Shown piece after piece: positions 36,439 through 46,534 of a stretch of 64,000 bases of DNA. The notes beneath the pieces were generated by a model. The model saw only the letters and a program-made list of their open reading frames with translations, did not search any database and was not told the origin of the DNA. How positions within the stretch are numbered: position 1 is the first letter of the stretch; each line of letters starts with the position of its first letter. Where the stretch lies: contig OY855904.1 of assembly GCA_963693305.1 (NCBI GenBank), positions 17,768,496 through 17,832,495 of the forward strand, in the 5' to 3' direction. The DNA is from Meandrina meandrites. Taxonomy: Eukaryota; Cnidaria; Anthozoa; Scleractinia; Meandrinidae. The position numbers and the translations under genes were made by a program.

Positions 36439-38324
36439 TTACCGCGTTTACTTATATTTAGTTGTGAAGAGTAGGTTGTTTTTAAAGGAGTAACGTCATG
36501 GGGATTTCGCAGACTTTTGGTCTAAACTGTTCTGGAATCAGTGGTAGGCCATGACTTAACCCATGAAAAACATTATCTTTGAACATCTAATGGAAGACAT
36601 TACCTTAATTTGCGGATAGAAATCAAACAAGGCTGTAAATATTGATTTTCTGACGACACTCGGAAACAACTTGAAAAGTTTAGCCTTAATTTTTCAAGTT
36701 GCACAGAATACATTTCCATCCAAGCCATCCGCAACCAAAGATGCTTGTTAACAGTTTCAGCGCTCTGATAAAGCAATTGTTAATAAAAATGACCCATTAT
36801 TTTTAGGTTTCCTACCCCACAAATAAATATTTTGGTTGTTCGAAAATCTGTTAAAACCCGTGACTTAAAAGTCGTTCGCTTCTCGTTGTTCAACTTGTAG
36901 GCAAGTCTATGTAACATTTCGTACTCTTAAATTTACAGTCACAACTGAAACTCAGCGTATCAGGTTGACTATATAGTCGTGCTCCAGTTTGGGGCACGAT
37001 TTTCTTTGGTTGCGATGGATCGCTTATTCTAGGTGGCTGGAGCCTTGTCGTTTCGCGTGTTTAGGTCTTCTTTCGTTTAGTTGTAATTAACAATTAAATT
37101 ATGAGCTCGAGATTTCTAAAGAGCGAATAAGATTTCAAGATTTAGCCTTATCGCTGAAGGAGCTGTGGAAACTAGGGTTTCCATTATAATATAACGAGCA
37201 ATGGAACATTTTATACTGAAAAGTTGCTTACTTACGCGAAAATATTTACTACACGATCTTGTAGGGGTATAGAACCACATTTATTTTGCGAGCTCGAGAT
37301 TCCGAAACTCCAGTTTGCGACGCCGAGATTTTGAGACTCGCCTAAAATAATTTGCCGAGACCCATGATTTTTAAAGGGCCATTCTATACCCGTTGCTGCG
37401 CCAGTAGCGTTGTTTTTTCCTTCACAAAAATTCCGGTAACATCTGCTTAAGCGCATTTTGTACAACCAAGGTCGTGCATGGAAGCCGTTTTTCGACGATA
37501 GACATTCCTTACGAATGGACTAAATTACTAATCTGTTCAGGTATTCACTAGCTAAACCTGACTTGAACTTTATGCGGTTAAGAGCTAACTGAAGTTTTAA
37601 AGCATGTGCCTACAGTATATCATGACGGGCTTATCCCTGACTCATCGCACAGACAGAATCTTTGAGTTGCAACATTTATAGCCAGATAGAAGCATGTCGA
37701 CCGAACTCCCAAATTGCAAAACTGCTGGAAATCGGGCCTAATATTTTCAACCTTAGAAAATTGCGCCTAATTTTTACGGGAGCTCATGGCTGACAAAACA
37801 AAACCTTTGAGAGTATCTGAGGCGGCAAATGTGGTGTTTTAATTTGGAACCATTTTCTCAGACCGGTCAGGGGCGGAGTAGCAAGCGTTCCCGTGCAAGC
37901 TGAGTGCTACGTCCCCCTCCCCCTCCCCGTCCCCCTCCCCGTCCCGTCTACTTTACCTTTTAAGCTCTCGCCCCAGTTTTCGCGCGACCAGACTCTTCGC
38001 TCGCACGCGACACACAGCAGGACAAGGGAAAGTCAGGCGAGCGGAAAAACTCAGCAAAGAAAAGTCGAGGGGAAAGAGAAGACACGCCGTTTGGTCTTTT
38101 CCTCGCCCTTATTAACCAATCCTGGGTCTTCGATGATTGGAGAGAAATATTCCCAGGTAGCATTACGATATGAAACGAAGCATGTGTCCAGAGTGTCACC
38201 CCAGTCGACGAGTCCAAAGTTCCTTCTGCAGCGCTGATCTGCAAGGCTAGCTGACAATTATTAGGCTTATTAGGTTTAAGATTTTAAAGATTTTTCATAT
38301 TTATTTTGTAAATTTTAATTACCG

Positions 38325-38410
38325 CAGGTCCACATCAGCTTTATGCTGCCTTAAATCCGACCTGCGTTAACAAATAAATGATGTATGTATGTATGTATGT
38401 ATGTATGTAA
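38325..38410 (+). mobile_element. Likely non-LTR retrotransposon 3' tail
   Basis: CCGCAGGTC and GACCTGCG form a small stem, followed by AACAAATAAATGATG and six to seven TATG units. A 3' stem plus a tetranucleotide tail is typical of CR1/L2-type LINE or SINE ends. Only the tail is visible. Confidence 0.45.
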
Positions 38411-38453
38411 TGTTATGTTTCATATACGTAAACCGTTATAAATTTGCTTATCC

Positions 38454-38517
38454 TACGTGTAGCCGTACCCGCCCCCCGAGAATAAGCGGGAGGGTGGGTG
38501 GGTACGGCTACACGTAC
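38454..38517. repeat. GC-rich hairpin TACGTGTAGCCG
   Basis: TACGTGTAGCCGTACCCGCC faces GGGTACGGCTACACGTA around a short loop. A half-similar copy starting TACGTGTAGCCGTCCCC is at 46172-46228. Confidence 0.75.
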
Positions 38518-38584
38518 TTAGGCTATCTATAATGTTGACCAATCTTGGTGTGGCTCAAGCCAATTCTGGAGAAACCTTTTTGTA

Positions 38585-38760
38585 ATAGTACAGTGATGGA
38601 TCCAGGGTCCTCCAGGCCCCTCCCCCAGATTTTTTTTGGAAATAGCACAATCTCTGTGCACTGTCAGAATTATCTTCACAGAATTCAACATTCATAGAAT
38701 TCAACATTCATAGTCAAGCCTTCAAAAGCACCCCCTCCCCCTTCAGGCTGCCACTGTAAT
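38585..38760 (+). repeat. Dispersed repeat, copy 1
   Basis: GATGGATCCAGGG, CAGAATTCAACATTCA, AGTCAAGCC.TCAAAAGC and CCCCCTCCCC recur in the same order and orientation at 53565-53735 in a POFUT1 intron. The CAGAATTCAACATTCA part is itself doubled in this copy. Confidence 0.7.
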
Positions 38761-41700
38761 AAGCACATCTTTGTGGGGACAGAACCCGGGGGACAGAAGA
38801 GGGGACTGCACTTCGTGCTTTACCTGTTATTCCTGCTTCCTGTTTGGTCCTCAGTTGTTTCTACCTTAATGCACTGTGCACAATTTTTTCCAATTTCTCC
38901 CGGCTCCTGTTATAAATCCCACTTCCTGTGCACCAGTCTTTCTTTTCCCACCTCCCGTAGAGTTCCTGCCCCCTTTATTCCCAGCCTCCCACCCCGTCCC
39001 TGATACCTTTTGAGCAATATGTTTTTAACTTTTACAGTAAAGAGATGGATAATTTCTAATCTATCATTTTCAGCATGTGAGACATGTCAGGTTTTCTTTT
39101 CTTGTAGTTTGCGACATGTTGAAACTTAATGTTATGGTAATATTGCAACTAACATGTAGGGTTAGATCTCCCTCACAAGTCAGTATCAAAATAGGCTTAC
39201 ATTCACCTGATCATGATCTGAACTTTGGGTTCCTGTGCAGTGACTACAATGAATTGATAGATGGATGGGTGGGTGCAGGGAGGGGAAAGTGAGGGAGAGA
39301 GGGATGGACAATGGATGGGTGGATGAATATGTCTTCACTTCAAATGAATTGAAGTGCTGATTTTGATCTCTTGTAGATTCTACATTGGCGGCATTGTTGT
39401 TTGCAGTCCCTTGATGTTCTGAGTTTTACTTTGTTTTGAAATGTGTTCCAGAAAATTTCCATACCTCTCCCACAGAAGGCTTTTTGGTTTGAATACCCCC
39501 CCCCCCCCCCCTCAGGAAATTCCAAGTGAGCCCCATACATTCCTTTTAAAATTTTGGCTTTCAAAACCTCCCGACCCCCTTGGAATTTCCATTGATCTTC
39601 CATGGGGTGGGTAAGGATATTTTCTGGAATTGCACATATGCATAGCAAAAGTTATGTAGTAAAAATTATAACTGGATATGATGAAAATAAAAATTCAAAA
39701 CTATATTGATGTTCACATGACTCACAAAAAAATCATGTACCCTGAATAAGAAGTGATGTCAAGATTAGTGATGTCACTTCCAGTGTGTTGATGTCAATGC
39801 ATTCCAAACATTCCATTTATGGCAAAGAACATTCTTCTTTTAATTATACATGAATCATTGGGAATTGTTAACATATTTTTTGCTTTGTTTGGCGTTGATG
39901 CACTCAGTAGTTTAACTGAAACTAATAATATGACACAATATGAGAATACTGCGTGGAAGTTAGTTGTTGCATACTTTAATTTATTTGGCTGTGAATGTGT
40001 TTATTAAATGCTAACTTCAGTGATGATGTATTAAATATTTGGCTGTGTATGTCATACAGGCACTGGTTTTGTAACTAAATTACTATCCTGTAATTTAGAT
40101 ATCAAATTATCATCACCCCATATCTCATCTCCTCATGCCAGTAAGATATCAAGATAAGAAGACAGCTATGTTGTGCAGGTTCTACATGTGAACATCTTCA
40201 CCTGCTAAATTATTAAATTTTCTGGTGCAAAACATTTATTTTATTTGAAAAGGAAACCTTGCTTGGGGAAAACGTGAGTGCTGATGCAAATTCTTAGCAG
40301 CTGTCATTATCGTCAGTTCCTTGTCTGAGCGTGGGGATTCCTTGGAGGGAAGAAATCTATCCTCTGGGAGTATGATATTGCTTCTTGCATGGTAACTAAG
40401 AAAAAGAATGAGGTGATTCAGAAAATGAAAATTTCTGTTGCATCTTGGAGTTCAGAATAAGATGCAGTCATAAATAAAAATATTTGTTAAATGACAAAGT
40501 AAATAATTTATCAATAGAACTCATTATATCTGCATAGTTCAAAAAAAATATAATAACGTTGAATAATTAATATCAAGTGCACCTGAACTTTGTTATACCT
40601 GGCAGTACATCATGTGGGCAGTATCACACTCGCGTATTTCTGCCATGTTGCAAACCCCCATTCCTCGCAAAAAAAAAAAAAAAATGTTGGAAAACCCAAA
40701 AAGAACCACTAGGGCAAAAATGCCATATCTAAAGAAATCCTTTTTAACCACACTCAAATGGTTTTGGGTAACTGTATTGCCTTTTGGTCCCAAACCACAA
40801 GAGGGCAGGATATCACTGGAAATAGGCTGGGGTGAAAGGAAAACAGGAATATGTGGTTTGCTAACTGTAAATGGAAGCACCAGTTTTAAGATTGCCATGA
40901 TTTCCCCAAAAATGTTTAAAGTTAGAGTTTATATATGTAGTATATACAGTGTACACACTGGCGTCAATATTTTCTTGTTTTTGTAGTATTAAGAAAGTAT
41001 CTGCCCATCATAAGGAATTATATTTAGTTTGAGCTTTTCGAAATCAGCCAAGGGGGCAGGGGAAATTTTTTTTCCAGGAACACACAAATGGCCAGTTTCA
41101 AGACATCTCTGCTTTTTTTTTTGTTTTTTTGTTTGGGGGGAGGGGGGGGGGGGGGGTGAGATTTCAAAGGTCCAGTAAGAGTAGTGAGAAAACCATTTTC
41201 ATTTCATTTAAGAAATCAAATAGAATATTTGGGTTAGCATTTGTGAGTAAATTTTAAAATTCAGGACATGCACTAAAGGAAGGAACTGGGAGTAATTAAA
41301 TTATGGTGATATATCAGTTTTGTCTTCCTTGATCTTTGATCATGAAGTGAGCCGTTAGGACAAGAACAAAATGAAATTGTCTGTGGGTTTTGAACAACAT
41401 TTCAAAGTTGTCTAATCTTTTTGCTTTATGCAACCAATGGGAACAATAATTTAAAAAAAGGAGGACGCTTTTTTGAAACAAAAAATTCAGGAAGTCCTGA
41501 CTCCATTCTTAGCCGATTTCAAAGCATTCAACCGGAAACAAGGTCACGATTTAAGCCATGACGTAATGTAAACAAAACCCTGATACCGAACTTGACCTTA
41601 CATGCAATATTCAAATCTATTAACAAAGGGTTAATTTTAGATTCATTGTTTATACTTTGATCTCCCACGAGGAAGGGAATGATGTGGCATATTCTTGCAA

Positions 41701-42348
41701 GCACTCGGTTGAAATGCTGCATTTTTCAATCAAACAACCAGCAACCAACATTTCTTTCAAAATATTTATTTCTTCATTATATAATATTTCTTCGTTTTTA
41801 CAAGAATTTCGTTGCAATATATTACAAATGCGTGAACTAGCAGTGATCCTTGTCACGGATCTGCCATAACATATTCCACCAACAAATATTTGAGGATTTT
41901 TGCCCTTATAAAGAAGAAAAATAGCATTTGCGCATTTCGTTTAACTCGACTACGATTAAAAAATTTTAAGCCCTTTAGAAAATATACTTTTGGTTAATAT
42001 GAAGCAGTAAGCCAACACGAAAACACGAGTCTTACAAAACGGGTAGACATCAGCTTTTTTACCACAAACTTTTGAAAATATTATGAATTTAACGTATGTG
42101 AAGATGAGATGAATATATTCACTGTAATATTACTATAATCGCTTATAGAAGAAAATACGACGTAGAAAAGGTTAAACATTTAAAGATCGCAATCATTGCG
42201 ATTATTACGTAAGTTAATTATGAGCTGGCTTCGTCATAATCAAAACATTCGCGCGAGCATAACTTTTATCGTAGCCGCTAAGAGCACAGCAGCAATAAAC
42301 AAAGGCAAAAATGGCCAAAATAACGAAAAAACACTCACGAAAACACAA

Positions 42349-43092
42349 CTAAAACGCTTCTACAACAGGCTGGGACCAGCCAAACACGCCACCGACCGGC
42401 TGAACGGGAGCAAGGTATTGAAAGGAGTCGAGACTCGATCCAATTGAAGTGGTCGCTCTAGGAATACTAGAAAGTCCAGAAAAGCTGCTGCTAAACACGT
42501 TAGCTAGTCCTGAGATGTCCATAGGTTCTTGATAATTCAGTTCCCTTACTGATGATTCATTCTGGCTTTCAGTTTTCAAGCGTTTGTTCTGAACCGCGTG
42601 GCTGTCACAAGGTTCATTACCATACTCTGATCGCGCCCGTTTCGAACCGGTTACACATTTTACTTCAGTTTCACTCTCTTTCCCACGTTCGTTATCGCCT
42701 TTTACGGCTTTTTCAAAGTCCACAACCTCCTCATTGCCCTTCCTGACAATACTGGGGACGCTTTGTTCCATTTCCGTGACTCTTTCATTTGATTTTGCCG
42801 CGGAACGCACTGTATGTGCCGCATTTCCTGCCTCCACTGACCCACCCGGAATATCGGGCATCATTTTCGTTTTCTCAAAAGGCACAACTTCATTGTCCAT
42901 AGCATCTATGTCCATATCTATCTCCACTTTCGTTCTGTATGTACAATAAGCAGAGTCTGTCGAGGTTAACACATTGTTTAAGACGTGGGAAACTAGTAAA
43001 TTACGTCGTAGTACAGGACCGCCACGCCGACGACGCGAATCCGTTATTTTCGACAAAGAAACTTGAATAATCCTTGTTGCTTCGCAATCCAT
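42349..43092 (-). CDS. IER2/IER5-like immediate early response protein
   Basis: An intronless 247-residue nuclear protein. Residues 1-40 (MDCEATRIIQVSLSKI..., RRGGPVLRRNLLVSHVL) match the N-terminal IER domain, whose vertebrate form has EAHRI..SLGKI...RGG..LHKNLLVS. The C terminus has LANVFSSSFSGL and ends WSQPVVEAF, like the family's FGSGFSGL and WTRAIVAF ends. A basic stretch (SKRAR...NKRLKTE near residues 150-175) is a likely bipartite nuclear signal. The open frame extends 13 codons upstream without an ATG, so the first ATG at 43092 is chosen. IER2/IER5 are serum- and stress-induced adaptors of PP2A-B55 that influence HSF1. The single-exon structure fits rapid induction. IER2 and IER5 cannot be told apart. 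Confidence 0.88.
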   Translation of the reverse strand: MDCEATRIIQVSLSKITDSRRRRGGPVLRRNLLVSHVLNNVLTSTDSAYCTYRTKVEIDMDIDAMDNEVVPFEKTKMMPDIPGGSVEAGNAAHTVRSAAKSNERVTEMEQSVPSIVRKGNEEVVDFEKAVKGDNERGKESETEVKCVTGSKRARSEYGNEPCDSHAVQNKRLKTESQNESSVRELNYQEPMDISGLANVFSSSFSGLSSIPRATTSIGSSLDSFQYLAPVQPVGGVFGWSQPVVEAF

Positions 43093-43164
43093 GTTCACAG
43101 AGACGTCTTCAGAGAATGATATTCTCGGCAACGTTGTTTTGAATCGCTTAGATGAGTAAACTTG

Positions 43165-43405
43165 CCGGTAAAATTTAAATTTTTTAACGACGAAACTTCA
43201 ACACGACACAGTCGAATGAAGTTCCGTGAATGAATAGACGTTGAAGAGCGACACGATTGTGAAATCGAGATCATTCGGACCCGTTCGACCAATCACCTTC
43301 CATTACGTCATACCTCGTTGTGTGTTAGAATCAACGTGTCGAACAGTAGCAACCAATCAGAACGCGAGAAACAAAAGCGTGACGTTCGTCGGTACTATAT
43401 TTAGA
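43165..43405 (-). promoter_or_regulatory. Immediate-early-type promoter of the IER gene
   Basis: Upstream of the IER start lie an AT-rich TTTAAATTTTA (43168-43186, possible TATA substitute) and GAAACTTC (43192-43199, half heat-shock element). A CCAAT (43289-43293), TTACGTCAT (43303-43311, an ATF/CREB site when read as ATGACGTAA) and another CCAAT (43353-43357) follow. CTATATTTAG (43395-43404) is a perfect MEF2 consensus and CArG-like. CRE plus SRE/MEF2 sites are what immediate early genes use. Motif matches only; binding is inferred. Confidence 0.5.
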
Positions 43406-44329
43406 GATGTTTTGTTCGGTTGCTATGGGTGAGGTTCTTTTGGCGGGAGATGATGTCCAATGAATATTGATGTGATTCGACCGGAAATTGCTAGAAGAAG
43501 GAATACGTGAAACGGCAGACGTAAACACTTTCTGTCAAAAGGCGATTTTAACAGTAATCCTCCTTTTGAAACTATTTTTCACCTATTTTAGATTAATTTT
43601 GAGCAATGTTCCCTACATCGATATAAAAAATAAAATAAATTTCAGCTCGTAAAGTACGTTAAACGGTTAAAACCCATATGGAGCATCTATTCAGCGATGA
43701 CGTTATGCGTCCATCAGCTGTTGCGTGTTTGGGCTAGTAACGATCGCACAGATGCCTAAAGACCTAACAGTATCATGCAAGACAACAGACTTTTCTCGCG
43801 TTCGGCGAAAATTAAAAAAAAACGTGATCATATGATACATAATACAATAATGAGGACTACAGCCTACATCAACAAAATTTAATTTTCACTCGTTTGATGG
43901 TCACGTTTTCGCTAAACTGGAATATACTTGCAGGGGAGGGGACGGTAAAGTAGCAGTAGTGTGGGAGGGCTTCGTCAGTAACTGATTCCGAGAACAAAGT
44001 CATTGAAGTTGGAGCATGCGAACATTCATGATCGCGATTTTTTGCAGTATAATGTATTTTGTGAAAATGATAAACTCCTTGGTTCCATTTTCCATATCTT
44101 ATCGAGGTAGGAAGCTGATCATTTTCACTGTTCTCCCCAAATTAAGTGGCTTGCCGCACGTATTGGATTTCTAATAATGTAAAGGGCTGGTGACCTTACG
44201 ATAGGAATGTTGCACATCTGATAAAGTTCATAATTTATTTGGTCAACCCGACACCGGGTAAAATACGAAGAAAATTTAATAGCCATTTTTGTCCGCTTTG
44301 GGTCCGCTTTCGACTTACCTTTAAATGTT

Positions 44330-44560
44330 ATTTATATATATAGGGTATTTTCCCTTTTTATATCCCGTAAAATGTGAAATGGCTATTTTTTTCCTCGTGA
44401 ATTGTGATTTCCATAGTCGCTGTGAACAGTGATTTTCTAAAACGCTCTCCTTATTTTCCATGAAGTGTGAAATACCAATGTCACATTTTTCGTGAATTAT
44501 GAAAGGACTGTTTTATTTTCCGTGAAACGTCATCTTTACCCCCCCCCCCCCCCCACCTTT
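44330..44560. repeat. Degenerate TTCCGTGAAATGTGAAA repeats
   Basis: CCCGTAAAATGTGAAATGG, CTCGTGAATTGTGATTTCC, CCATGAAGTGTGAAATACC, TTCGTGAATTATGAAAGG and TTCCGTGAAACGTCATC follow one another at roughly 35-55 base steps. It is a diverged tandem array. Confidence 0.6.
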
Positions 44561-44968
44561 ACTACCCTCTTAAAAAAACTGCTTAGCAGTATGCATTGTC
44601 ACTTTTAACATAAACTATTTTCGTCGAATCCGTCAAAATTCAAGATGCCAATAAATTATTTACAGGAGAGAATTTTCTTGTAAATATCAGTTTATCCAAT
44701 CTCGTTCCCAGGGTGGTGCAGTTTATCGTGACTTTCCTTGTTTAATTATTGAATTTGTACCCTTTGCGTGCAATAAGTGTCTTGTTTCGTACTGCCCGGT
44801 ATGTTAAAAGAAACTGCACGTAAGTTCACAAAAGAGAAAAACAAATAACCACTTGACTTGTCTCGGTCGACCGCCAGTGAAGAAGCGGGTGGTTCCGAGT
44901 AATCCACGCGCGACGCCACGCGCCACGTCACGCACCTTGATGACCAAATGGTGTCATCGCGCTTTACT

Positions 44969-45418
44969 TTACCGGTAGTCGGTAGACGTTAAAACTTTGT
45001 CCCTTTTAGTGCTTTTCGTTATGGTTTTCTTGTTTTGTATGGCCATTTGCCTTGTAAAGTTTTCAACCTTTACTAACTTGGTGTTACTTGCCGTGCATGA
45101 TGAACTTTCGTGATCAGCTATAGAGCCTATAGACTCAAGCACGGAATATAATAACTCCTTGCTTTTAGTTTCCGGGTGCAGTATCTCTGAATTAAAAAAC
45201 TCATAAACATAGAACACCACTTTCTCATAGTTACAGTCGGCGATATTTTTTTCGGGCGGTGAAATCAACTTCAGTTTTGTGACTGATTTGAGTTTCGCGC
45301 GAGCTACGAGGGGATTGGGTCACACTGCTTTTGCTCTCTCCTACTAAAGTTTTTGTTGCTGCACTGGGTTGCTTTTTAATACCAGTATTGTACAACGTAG
45401 CTGGCGAACGCAGTCGGA
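44969..45418 (-). other. Uncertain coding-like stretch, two frames
   Basis: From an ATG at about 45418 a 60-odd codon frame (MEFTVVKIRL...) ends at RRL. An overlapping frame shifted by one continues with a more protein-like stretch (EKNIADCNYEKVVFYVYEFF, KELLYSVLESIGSIADHE) to a stop at 44969. This could be a frameshifted small gene, a spliced exon or chance. No family was recognised. Confidence 0.25.
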
Positions 45419-45491
45419 TTTTCACAACCGTAAACTCCATCCGCGTTCAGCTCTGTGTAGTTTTCGCGCGGCCATTTTTTGTTCTCCCGTG

Positions 45492-45565
45492 CAACCGCGT
45501 TCCCAGAGCTTTTCCCCTCTTTATGGGGGTGGTCGAAGAAGGGAAAAGCCCTGGGAACGAGGTTG
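45492..45565. repeat. Hairpin MITE
   Basis: CAACCGCGTTCCCAGAGC with TTTTCCC faces GGGAAAAGCCCTGGGAACGA with GGTTG over a loop of about 24 bases. A second, shorter hairpin CCAACCTCGT/ACGAGGTTGG lies at 45786-45810. Confidence 0.75.
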
Positions 45566-46534
45566 TCTCCCGTGATATCGTTCACAGAAAAATACATTTT
45601 ATTTACACCCTTGGGTTACACAGTAACACAACCACTCTGAAGCTACGTCAGTTGGTCGCTTTATAACAGGCGCGGAAGGCCAGTGAATCGAGTATCCAGA
45701 AAGTACAGAATGCAGAAGTCAGATTTATTAATGAGTATCGCCAAACTATGGAGCAACAAATGATAAGATTGGCGCGAGGCCAACCTCGTCCCGGGCACGA
45801 GGTTGGCGCGGGGCATAAAAACTGAGGGGATTGCTAAGCCAAAGAAATGGGGACCTATTGGAACGGTTTCCCTGTGGTTTGAAATACACCCTCACGCGCA
45901 AACACACATTACTGTTATACAATGCATACTATTTTGATATATTGAAAACTCTTATTTTATTTGTCAGTAGTAATGTCCTTGGCTTCATCGCAGAGGAAGC
46001 CCGTATATTTGTAAATATCCTTTATATTAAGTTTAATAGTATAAATAACTGAGCCGTGGGCATTCTAATTGGTCAGTAGAATCGTGTAAATTGTTTGTAG
46101 TCAATTTATTGTCACCTGACATGTTAGGAGAACACGACAATGGCACGAGAAGATTCTGTAAATCTGGCCTACGTGTAGCCGTCCCCAGCCTGCCGTTTTT
46201 CCTCAGGGGCCGGGTGCGGCTACTCTAAGACTAAATGTAAATCAAGAGGCTTCCGCTTCTGTCCTTGTCGTGCGCTCCGACATCCGTACCCTTCTTTCCC
46301 TTGTGGGACTCCCTATTCTTTGAGAAATTCTGTTTGGATGTGCGTTGAAAGTAAATGCAAACGAAGCCCTTCCTTATAAATATGATGACCCCCTATTGAT
46401 TCCCGTCTTTTATCCGAGAAAAGAGAACTTGATCGCAATTACGATATGTATATATGTAGTTTTTTTTTGCCAGTAAACGCACATCTTCAGAAATTCGCCT
46501 CTTACAGGCGCCAAAATTGAACGTATTAAAAGTT

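Larger units (their letters stand above)
36450..42348. other. Gene-poor, repeat-rich stretch
   Basis: No gene accepted. Contents include a CCCCTCCCCGTCCC block and CpG-rich element-like DNA (37870-38240), a retrotransposon-like 3' tail with (TATG)n (38330-38410), a GC hairpin (38454-38517) and dispersed repeats at 38585-38760 and 39420-39650. Poly-purine or poly-G tracts occur at 40669-40684 and 41138-41158. The longest frame, about 124 codons at 40612, is lysine and low-complexity driven. Confidence 0.5.
43410..46530. other. Region between IER and POFUT1
   Basis: It holds a degenerate repeat block (44330-44560), a poly-C tract near 44540, and two small hairpins (45492-45565 and 45778-45812). 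An uncertain coding-like stretch on the minus strand (44969-45418) lies here as well. Nothing else was recognised. Confidence 0.5.

Noticed and set aside
37893..38237. Proline-rich frame near 37.9 kb
   Set aside because: It comes from a CCCCTCCCC simple repeat and adjoining repeat-like DNA.
40612..40986. 124-codon plus-strand frame
   Set aside because: It is driven by a poly-A (lysine) run, has no domain, and overlaps an equally long opposite-strand frame.
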